Origin: Parvimonas sp. oral taxon 393 str. F0440
Lineage (GTDB): Bacteria; Bacillota; Clostridia; Tissierellales; Peptoniphilaceae
Direction: 5' to 3'
NCBI GenBank assembly: GCA_000223315.2
Contig: AFUS01000004.1
Span: 558,001 to 622,000, forward strand
Length of the DNA stretch: 64,000 nucleotides
Of this stretch, positions 50,105 to 56,748 are shown in pieces (position 1 is the stretch's first letter; each line of letters opens with the position of its first letter). The notes beneath the pieces are model-generated. The model saw only the letters and a list, made by a program, of their open reading frames with translations, searched no databases and was not told the origin of the DNA. Made by a program: the position numbers and the translations under genes.

Positions 50105-50782
50105 ATGGATAATGATAAAGTAATATTAGAACTTAGGGATGTTTCCAAAATTTATGAGTCGGTTAACGCTCTTAGCAATATAAATTTAAAAGTAAAAAAA
50201 GGCGATTGGATTGCTATAATGGGATCATCCGGTTCAGGAAAAACAACTATGATGAATATAATCGGCTGTATGGACAGACCGTCGAATGGACAAGTTTTAA
50301 TTGACGGTGTTGATATTTCTAAAGAAAGTCAAAAAAATCTAACAAATATAAGGCGAGAAAAAATAGGACTTATATTTCAACAATTTCATTTGATTAGTTA
50401 TTTAACTGCTCTTGAAAATGTAATGGTTGCACAATATTATCATAGTATGATTGATGAAAAAGAAGCAATGGAGGCTCTTAGAAAAGTAGGCTTAGCTGAT
50501 AGAGCTAAACACTTGCCAAGTCAATTATCCGGTGGAGAACAACAAAGGGTTTGTATTGCAAGAGCATTAATAAATAATCCGGAGATTATTTTAGCTGATG
50601 AGCCGACAGGAAACTTAGATGAAGCTAATGAAATTATGGTTATAGAAATTTTAAAGCAACTTCATAAAGAAGGTGCTACAATAATTGTTGTAACTCATGA
50701 CCCTGAAGTTGGAGATGAAGCTATGAGAAAGATAACTTTAGATTATGGAAAAATTATAGATGATAAATTATTGACAACGTAA
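50105..50782 (+). CDS. ABC transporter ATP-binding protein (LolD/MacB type)
   Basis: The 225-residue ATPase has Walker A G-S-S-G-S-G-K-T-T near residue 40, Q-loop F-Q-Q-F-H-L-I, signature L-S-G-G-E-Q-Q-R near 141, Walker B I-L-A-D-E-P-T-G-N-L-D and switch His V-T-H-D. Starts 3 bases after the second permease. It powers the two FtsX-like permeases. Confidence 0.95.
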   Translation: MDNDKVILELRDVSKIYESVNALSNINLKVKKGDWIAIMGSSGSGKTTMMNIIGCMDRPSNGQVLIDGVDISKESQKNLTNIRREKIGLIFQQFHLISYLTALENVMVAQYYHSMIDEKEAMEALRKVGLADRAKHLPSQLSGGEQQRVCIARALINNPEIILADEPTGNLDEANEIMVIEILKQLHKEGATIIVVTHDPEVGDEAMRKITLDYGKIIDDKLLTT

Positions 50783-50814
50783 ATTTTTATATTATAATAT
50801 GTTTGGTGGTATAT

Positions 50815-51215
50815 ATGAGAAAAAATATTTTAAAAGTTTTATTATTCTAATTATTTCTATGGTATTTGTTACAGCTTGCAGTTCTAAAAAAGAATTAAAA
50901 GACGGAGTGTTTGAAGGATACTATAAAGATGAAAGTGCTACTGTTAAAGTTGTAATAACTATAAAGGATAAAAAGATTGTAAACTGTGTTAGGGAAGAAA
51001 GAGATAATAAAAATAATAAGATAAAAGATGAAAATTATGGTAAAGATGATGCTGATTTTAACTATAAACAAGCTCAAAAGGCTGTAAAAAATAGCGAAGG
51101 ATATGCTAAAAAGCTGGTTGAAGTTCAAGATATTGAGAAAGTTGATTCAGTTAGCGGGGCTACTGTATCTTATAAGAGATTTAAAAGTGCAGTTAAGGAC
51201 GCTTTAAATAAATAA
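50815..51215 (+). CDS. Single-domain FMN-binding lipoprotein (frameshifted in the signal peptide)
   Basis: Adding one A to the A6 run at 50820-50825 gives M-R-K-K-Y-F-K-S-F-I-I-L-I-I-S-M with lipobox V-T-A-C (133 residues). Otherwise the frame opens at ATG 50799, where an untypical M-F-G-G-I-Y-E-K-K-Y start also reaches the lipobox. The FMN_bind domain runs from K-D-G-V-F-E-G-Y-Y to V-S-G-A-T-V-S-Y-K-R-F, where the S-G-A-T Thr is the predicted flavinylation site. It sits between the two ABC modules, where other Fet-type clusters place thioredoxin-like genes. Confidence 0.85.
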
Positions 51216-51236
51216 TATTTTTTAAGGGGGATTTTC

Positions 51237-51695
51237 GTGAAAATATTGAAGAAAAAATGTGTAAATATTTTAGTTTTATTCTTAGGATTAATTTTGTCTC
51301 TAACACCATTTATAATTGCACCGGTTTGTCCTGCAATGGCAAATGGAATGAGAATGAGTTGTTATTATAGTGGATTGTTGGCTACTTATGTTGGAATGGG
51401 TATTGTTGTAATTTCATTAATTTCTATTTTTGTTGAAAATAAAATTATAAATATTATTTTTTCTATTATTAATATAATTGCGGGAATTAGTGTTCATTTG
51501 ATACCAAATAAAATTATAAAGCTTTCTATTGGTATGGGAAAAGATGGTGCTCCTAGATTTATGGGATATTGTATGAAAGACAATATGGAGTGTATAAAAC
51601 ATCATACATTTACAATAGTTTCTATTTTGGGAATTTTAATTGCAATTATTTCAATTGTATATATAGTTTATATTTTTATAAAAAAAGAAAATTAG
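51237..51695 (+). CDS. DUF4418-like membrane protein with conserved Cys/Met/His
   Basis: The 152-residue protein starts at GTG 51237 (AAGGGGG upstream). Four membrane helices surround two exposed loops: P-V-C-P-A-M-A-N-G-M-R-M-S-C-Y-Y near residue 30 and M-G-Y-C-M-K-D-N-M-E-C-I-K-H-H near 110. The four Cys, several Met and His-His pair suggest metal or redox function. I recognise the pattern as DUF4418, which has no known activity. It lies next to the FMN lipoprotein and an FtsX permease. Confidence 0.78.
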   Translation: MKILKKKCVNILVLFLGLILSLTPFIIAPVCPAMANGMRMSCYYSGLLATYVGMGIVVISLISIFVENKIINIIFSIINIIAGISVHLIPNKIIKLSIGMGKDGAPRFMGYCMKDNMECIKHHTFTIVSILGILIAIISIVYIVYIFIKKEN

Positions 51696-51718
51696 TTTGT
51701 ATAGAAAAGAGTTAAAAG

Positions 51719-52927
51719 ATGAGTAATAAAAAAATAGATATTAAATTCTTGGCAAAGGAAAATATTAGAAAAAAACCACTTAGAAGTATTTCATTAGTAA
51801 GTATAATTGCTATTTTTGTACTATTTTTATTCTGTGGAACAATTTTATCATCAAGTATTTCCGGTGGAGTTAATAATCTTTCAAATAGACTAGGAGCTGA
51901 TATAATAGTTGTACCAGAAGGGTACAAGGCAAATATCGAAAGTGTTTTGTTAAAAGGTGAGCCAAGTGAATTTTATCTTCCTGATAATTCTTTGGAAAAG
52001 ATAAAAAAAATTGAGGGTATAGAATCTGCAACTCCTCAACTTTATGTAGCTACACTTTCTGCATCTTGTTGCTCATATCCTGTTCAAATAATTGGTATAG
52101 ATTATGATTCAGATTTTTTAATTAAGCCTTGGTTACAAAAAACTTTGAATAGAGAATTAAAAGATAATGAAGTTATAGTTGGAAGTAATATTATCGGAGA
52201 AAAAAATTCAAAAGTTAAATTTTTTGAAGAAGAGTTAGATATAGCTGGAAAACTTGAACAAACAGGAATGGGATTTGATGCTACTGTTTTTGTAAATATG
52301 AAAACTGCCAGAAAACTAGCAAGAGCAAGTGAAAGAATACAAAAAAATCCGGCATCTGAGGGTGAAAAAGTTTCAACAATTTTAATAAAATTAAAGCCTA
52401 ATTATAGTGCATCAGAAGTGTCAAATAAAATAATGAAAGAATACGCGAAAGATGGAATATTTGCTATGTTCAGCAAAAAATTTGTAAATGAAGTTTCCTC
52501 AAATTTAAAAGTTATTTCTAGTTATATTTATATTTCAATAGCTGTAATTTGGGTTATGTCTATGGTTCTTTTAGCAGTTGTATTTTCAATTATAGTTAAT
52601 GAGAGAAAGAAAGAACTTAGTATTTTAAGAGTTTTAGGAGCTTCCAAGAAAAAATTATCAAAAATAATTATGTATGAATCTATATATATTGGATTTTACG
52701 GATCGGTTCTTGGAATAATAGTTGGTATAATTTCGGTGTTTTCTATTATACCAATTATTCAAAAAAATTTGAATTTACCATTTTTAACTCCTTCAATCTA
52801 TAATTTAGTGTTGGTTTCAATATTTAGTTTGTGTGTTGGAACTTTGGTAGGTTGTTTATCATCACTAAATGCTACTAGAAAGATAAGTAGAACAGATGCT
52901 TATTTAACAATGAGGGAGAATGATTAG
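51719..52927 (+). CDS. FtsX-like ABC permease (second transporter)
   Basis: The 402-residue protein has N-terminal R-K-K-P-L-R-S-I-S-L-V-S-I-I-A-I-F-V and an extracytoplasmic MacB-like domain (L-G-A-D-I-I-V-V-P-E-G near residue 60; C-C near 103). Three C-terminal helices follow, with R-K-K-E-L-S-I-L-R-V-L-G-A. Single permease, so probably a homodimer with the next ATPase. Ends just before that gene. Confidence 0.9.
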   Translation: MSNKKIDIKFLAKENIRKKPLRSISLVSIIAIFVLFLFCGTILSSSISGGVNNLSNRLGADIIVVPEGYKANIESVLLKGEPSEFYLPDNSLEKIKKIEGIESATPQLYVATLSASCCSYPVQIIGIDYDSDFLIKPWLQKTLNRELKDNEVIVGSNIIGEKNSKVKFFEEELDIAGKLEQTGMGFDATVFVNMKTARKLARASERIQKNPASEGEKVSTILIKLKPNYSASEVSNKIMKEYAKDGIFAMFSKKFVNEVSSNLKVISSYIYISIAVIWVMSMVLLAVVFSIIVNERKKELSILRVLGASKKKLSKIIMYESIYIGFYGSVLGIIVGIISVFSIIPIIQKNLNLPFLTPSIYNLVLVSIFSLCVGTLVGCLSSLNATRKISRTDAYLTMREND

Positions 52928-52928
52928 A

Positions 52929-53599
52929 ATGTTAAGAATAGAACAATTATGTAAAACATTTGTTAGAGCAAAAGAGTTTAATGCAGTTGATGAAGTAAAT
53001 TTAGAAATAAATGATGGAGAATTTATTGCTATTATAGGGAAATCAGGAAGTGGAAAATCAACCCTTTTAAATATAATTTCAGGAATATTAAGTCCAACAA
53101 GTGGAAAAATATTTTTTGATAATAAAGAAATCAGTTCTCTTTCGGATGATGAAAAATCTTTTATAAGAAATGATTTAATAGGATTTATTCCACAATCAAC
53201 AGTTGTATTATCTACTTTAAATGTACTTGACAATATTTGTTTGCCATTTTTTCTAAGTAAAAGAGAAGGTGATCCTGTTGGTCGCGGAAAATATCTATTA
53301 AAAGAATTGGGTATTGAAAACTTAGAAACATCATATCCAAGAGAATTATCTGGTGGAGAGCTTAGGAGAGTGACAATTGCAAGAGCTTTAATGAATTATC
53401 CCAAAATAATTCTTGCTGATGAACCTACTTCCGATTTAGATGTAGAAAATACAAAGGAAGTTTTAAAAACACTAAAAGAGATAAATAAAAAAATAATACA
53501 ACAATTATACTAGTTACTCATGACCTAGCATGTCTTGATTATGCAGATAAAGTATATACAATGTCTTCAGGTAAAATTACTGAGGGTAAAAATATTTAA
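52929..53599 (+). CDS. ABC transporter ATP-binding protein (second transporter; frameshifted near the end)
   Basis: Walker A G-K-S-G-S-G-K-S-T-L, signature L-S-G-G-E-L-R-R and Walker B I-I-L-A-D-E-P-T-S-D-L-D lie in the first 180 residues. One added A in the A7 run at 53487-53493 restores the switch region T-I-I-L-V-T-H-D-L-A-C-L-D-Y-A and full length (223 residues). ATG 52929 has AGGGAG upstream. Partner of the preceding permease. Confidence 0.93.
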
Positions 53600-53611
53600 T
53601 ATATAAATTTT

Positions 53612-53646
53612 AACTGATTAATTTTTTGAATTAATCAGTTTTTTAT
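53612..53646 (+). terminator. Terminator of the iron/ABC cluster
   Basis: AACTGATTAATT (from 53612) pairs with AATTAATCAGTT (to 53640), followed by T5. Confidence 0.9.
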
Positions 53647-53660
53647 TTTTTAACAACAAG

Positions 53661-53707
53661 GTTCCCGGGAGTCCACTCGATGTGAAGCATCGTGGAAGAG
53701 TTGGGTT
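53661..53707 (+). repeat. Dispersed repeat, copy B (GC-rich)
   Basis: This 47-base segment begins GTTCCCGGGAGTCCACTCGA. It is more than 50% GC in a genome of about 30%. It folds as CGATG-TGAAG-CATCG inside CCA/TGG, and it aligns with copy A at 17303-17348. It sits 15 bases after a terminator. The rest of 53708-53890 is AT-rich with no gene seen. Confidence 0.6.
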
Positions 53708-53890
53708 CTTATTGAAAAACTATGAAATTTTCTAAAAAAAATTGTTGTAATTTTTTAAAAATTGGAAAGGTTTATATTATTAGCTTTAGATAAACTATCT
53801 TTAATCGTAATAGAAAGTATAAATGAAAACATTATTTAATATACTATTCTAAAAATAATAATAAAAAATTTAGATTATCATATCATTATG

Positions 53891-53919
53891 TGGACTTTTC
53901 TGTATATATTTGATATAAT
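53891..53919 (+). promoter_or_regulatory. Promoter of the HPr-like gene
   Basis: TGGACT (53891-53896), 17 bases, TATAAT (53914-53919). Confidence 0.65.
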
Positions 53920-53951
53920 TTATAAAAGAAATAAAAATAAAGGAGGCAGTT

Positions 53952-54227
53952 ATGTTAAAGGAAAAGGTTATAGTCAATTCGGAAATTGGGCTTAATGCCA
54001 GAGTAGCTTCTATGTTTTTAAGAAATTCAGTAAAATTTAATTCTGAAATTATATTAATTAAAGATAATAACAGATATAATGGAAAAAGTATTTTGAGTAT
54101 TTTGTCAATGCAAGCTCGAAATAAAGAAGAGATAGAAATAGAAATAACGGGTGAGGATGAAATAGAAGCTATGGAGTGTTTAAAATCATTTTTTGAACAA
54201 GACTTAAAAGAATTCTATACAATTTAA
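53952..54227 (+). CDS. HPr-like (Crh-like) regulatory protein lacking the catalytic histidine
   Basis: The 91-residue protein has the HPr fold pattern. The active-site block G-L-H-A-R-P-A reads G-L-N-A-R-V-A-S, so His15 is Asn and it cannot carry phosphate from PTS enzyme I. The regulatory serine block is kept (G-K-S-I-L-S-I-L-S-M-Q-A, matching K-S-I-M-G-x-M-S), so HprK could still phosphorylate Ser46. This is the Crh arrangement of Bacillus (Gln15 there), a CcpA co-regulator. AGGAGG precedes ATG. Monocistronic between terminators. Confidence 0.85.
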   Translation: MLKEKVIVNSEIGLNARVASMFLRNSVKFNSEIILIKDNNRYNGKSILSILSMQARNKEEIEIEITGEDEIEAMECLKSFFEQDLKEFYTI

Positions 54228-54245
54228 TATAAAAATAATTATAAA

Positions 54246-54281
54246 AGAATCTCTTATCGGTATAGGAGATTTTTTATTTTG
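54246..54281 (+). terminator. Terminator after the HPr-like gene
   Basis: AATCTCTTAT pairs with ATAGGAGATT (one G-T pair) around CGGT, followed by T6. Confidence 0.85.
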
Positions 54282-54427
54282 TGAATAATTATTTAAATAT
54301 AAATAACAAGATTAATTGTTAAATTAGAATGTTAATAATTTATATATAATTAGATGTTAAATAAAATATTTTTTTAAAAAATGTATAAAAATTTTTAATG
54401 CTTAAAAGCTAAAATGCTTGAAAAATA

Positions 54428-54457
54428 TTGATATTTTTGATATACTTTAATTATGAT
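54428..54457 (+). promoter_or_regulatory. Candidate promoter of the formate dehydrogenase operon
   Basis: TTGATA (54428-54433), 18 bases, TATGAT (54452-54457). The surrounding 54282-54640 is very AT-rich and holds no gene. A leader of about 180 bases would precede the first gene. Confidence 0.5.
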
Positions 54458-54640
54458 GTAGCATAGTTTTTCGCTATATTTTATATAGAATAACTACATA
54501 TTTGTTATATACTAAAATAATTACATATTTATATTTTTTATAGTTTACAATTTAATATTGATGTTTTTAAATATATACTATATATTTTTTATTATATAAT
54601 TGTATGAGTTTTTCTAAAACTTTTTAAAAGGAGGCAAATT

Positions 54641-55126
54641 ATGGCTTTTGTTTTTAATGTTGAAGAAAATCAAGACAAAATAGATGAGCTTTGTGAGTTT
54701 ATTGATAAGAAAAAAGACATTCCGGGAGCATTGATGCCGGTTTTACAGGAAGCACAAAGTATTTTTGGATATCTTCCTGAAGAAATAATGGATTTGATAG
54801 CAAAAAGAATGAAAATATTTCCTGCTAAAGTTTTTGGTGTAGCTACTTTTTATTCACAATTTTCATTTATTCCTAAGGGTAAGTATCAAGTTTCTGTTTG
54901 TATGGGAACTGCTTGCTATGTAAAAGGAGCTCAAGAAATTTTAAATGAGTTTTGTGATAAAGTAGGGGTAGAAGTTGGTGGAACAAGTGAAGATTTGAAA
55001 TTTTCCGTTGCTCAAACTCGTTGTATCGGGGAATGCAATTTAGCACCTGTTGTTACAATAAATGAAGATGTATATGCTCATATAAAAAAAGCGGACATCA
55101 GAAGAATATTAAGAAAATATAAATAG
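54641..55126 (+). CDS. NuoE-like [2Fe-2S] subunit of NAD-linked formate dehydrogenase
   Basis: The 161-residue thioredoxin-fold ferredoxin shows C-M-G-T-A-C-Y-V-K-G near residue 88 and R-C-I-G-E-C-N-L-A-P-V near 128: the four Cys of the NuoE/HndA [2Fe-2S] cluster. The N-terminal helical bundle has the A-Q-S-I-F-G-Y-L-P and V-A-T-F-Y-S-Q-F blocks. It passes electrons between the NuoF-like flavoprotein and partners. AGGAGG precedes ATG. First gene of the operon. Confidence 0.95.
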   Translation: MAFVFNVEENQDKIDELCEFIDKKKDIPGALMPVLQEAQSIFGYLPEEIMDLIAKRMKIFPAKVFGVATFYSQFSFIPKGKYQVSVCMGTACYVKGAQEILNEFCDKVGVEVGGTSEDLKFSVAQTRCIGECNLAPVVTINEDVYAHIKKADIRRILRKYK

Positions 55127-55136
55127 GGGTGATTTT

Positions 55137-56732
55137 ATGATAAAAACTAAAGTTGATTTTAAAGTGCTTGATTCTATCAAAGAAGAAAACTATCCTCTAT
55201 TAATTGAAAGGTTAAAACAAGAACCTGATAAGTACATAATTGACGAAAATGGAATTCGTCTAAAAGGAGAGTTTTTTGAAAAGCAAACTAGAATAGCTTT
55301 AAAAAATTTTGGAATTGTTGATGCACATAGTGTTGACGAATATGTTGCATTAGGTGGGTATTACGCTTTGGCTAAAGTAATAAGTGGTCTTACTCCTGAA
55401 GATGTAGTTAATGAAATGAAAAATTCAGGACTTAGAGGACGTGGTGGTGCAGGTTTCCCAACAGGAAGAAAATGGGAAGGTGCTATGCAACAACCTGCAG
55501 GACAAAAATATGTAGTATGTAATGCGGATGAAGGAGATCCGGGTGCATTTATGGATAGATCCATACTTGAGGGAGATCCACATTCTGTATTAGAAGGAAT
55601 GGCTATCTGTGGTTATGCGATTGGAGCTGATAGAGGTTTTATTTACGTTAGAGCTGAATATCCAAAGGCTGTTATAAATTTAAGAGAAGCAATTAAAAAA
55701 GCAGAAGAAAAAAATCTTCTTGGTAATCATATAATGGGAACTGATTTTAGTTTCCATGTAGAATTAAGACTTGGTGCAGGAGCATTTGTTTGTGGAGAAG
55801 GTACTGCTTTAATAGAATCTATTGAAGGTAAACGTGGAATGCCAAGAACTAAAGTTTATAGAACAACAGTTAAAGGTCTTTTCCAAAAACCTACTGTTTT
55901 AAATAATGTTGAAACTTTTGCAAATGTTCCGCAAATTATGTATAAAGGGTCAGATTGGTATAGATCAATAGGAACTGAAGACAGTTCAGGAACTAAAGTA
56001 TTTGCTCTTGTAGGTAAGGTTGCTAATGCCGGTCTTGTAGAAGTTCCAATGGGAACGACTATTAATGAAATTGTATATGATATCGGTGGTGGTACTGGTA
56101 ATGATAAAAAAGTCAAGGCTGTTCAAACCGGTGGTCCATCAGGTGGATGTATTCCAACTGATTATTTTGATACACCTGTAGATTTCGGTTCTCTTGCTAG
56201 AATTGGATCTATTATGGGTTCAGGTGGTATGGTTGTTATGGATGAGACTGACTGTATGGTTGACATCGCTAGATTTTTCTTAGACTTTACTGTTGAAGAA
56301 TCTTGTGGTAAATGTGTTCCTTGTAGAGAGGGTACAAAGAGAATGTTGGAACTATTGGAAAAAATAACTGCCGGTAAAGGTGAAGATGGTGATATTGAAA
56401 GATTGGAAGATCTTTCAGAAACTATTACTGTTGCATCTCTTTGTGGTCTTGGACAAACTGCAGCAAATCCTGTTGTTAGTACACTTCATTATTTCAGAAA
56501 TGAATATGAAGCTCATATTTATGATAAGAAGTGTCCGGCAGGTGTTTGTCAATCACTTCTTGAGTTCTTTATTACAGATAAGTGCGTTGGATGTACTAAA
56601 TGTGCTAAAGCTTGTCCGGTTGATTGTATTACCGGAGTTCAAAAGGAATTACATGTTATTGACCCATCTAAATGTATTAAATGTGGATCTTGTGAAGCTG
56701 CATGTCCAGTTAATGCTATAATTAGAAGATAG
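55137..56732 (+). CDS. NuoF-like NAD(H)/FMN subunit with C-terminal 2[4Fe-4S] ferredoxin domain
   Basis: The 531-residue protein binds FMN and NAD(H): G-L-R-G-R-G-G-A-G-F-P-T-G-R-K-W near residue 100, D-E-G-D-P-G-A-F-M-D-R near 140, and G-A-G-A-F-V-C-G-E-G-T-A-L near 210. The N3 cluster site is E-S-C-G-K-C-V-P-C-R-E-G. The C terminus adds C-V-G-C-T-K-C-A-K-A-C-P and C-I-K-C-G-S-C-E-A-A-C-P, a bacterial ferredoxin pair as in bifurcating-type HydB/HylB. It lacks the extra N-terminal thioredoxin-like [2Fe-2S] domain that HydB often has. Starts 11 bases after the NuoE-like gene. Confidence 0.95.
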   Translation: MIKTKVDFKVLDSIKEENYPLLIERLKQEPDKYIIDENGIRLKGEFFEKQTRIALKNFGIVDAHSVDEYVALGGYYALAKVISGLTPEDVVNEMKNSGLRGRGGAGFPTGRKWEGAMQQPAGQKYVVCNADEGDPGAFMDRSILEGDPHSVLEGMAICGYAIGADRGFIYVRAEYPKAVINLREAIKKAEEKNLLGNHIMGTDFSFHVELRLGAGAFVCGEGTALIESIEGKRGMPRTKVYRTTVKGLFQKPTVLNNVETFANVPQIMYKGSDWYRSIGTEDSSGTKVFALVGKVANAGLVEVPMGTTINEIVYDIGGGTGNDKKVKAVQTGGPSGGCIPTDYFDTPVDFGSLARIGSIMGSGGMVVMDETDCMVDIARFFLDFTVEESCGKCVPCREGTKRMLELLEKITAGKGEDGDIERLEDLSETITVASLCGLGQTAANPVVSTLHYFRNEYEAHIYDKKCPAGVCQSLLEFFITDKCVGCTKCAKACPVDCITGVQKELHVIDPSKCIKCGSCEAACPVNAIIRR

Positions 56733-56748
56733 GTTCCGGAGGTTTATT

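Noticed and set aside
54228-54640. Small gene between the HPr-like gene and the formate dehydrogenase operon
   Set aside because: No open frame with start context; stops are dense in all frames.
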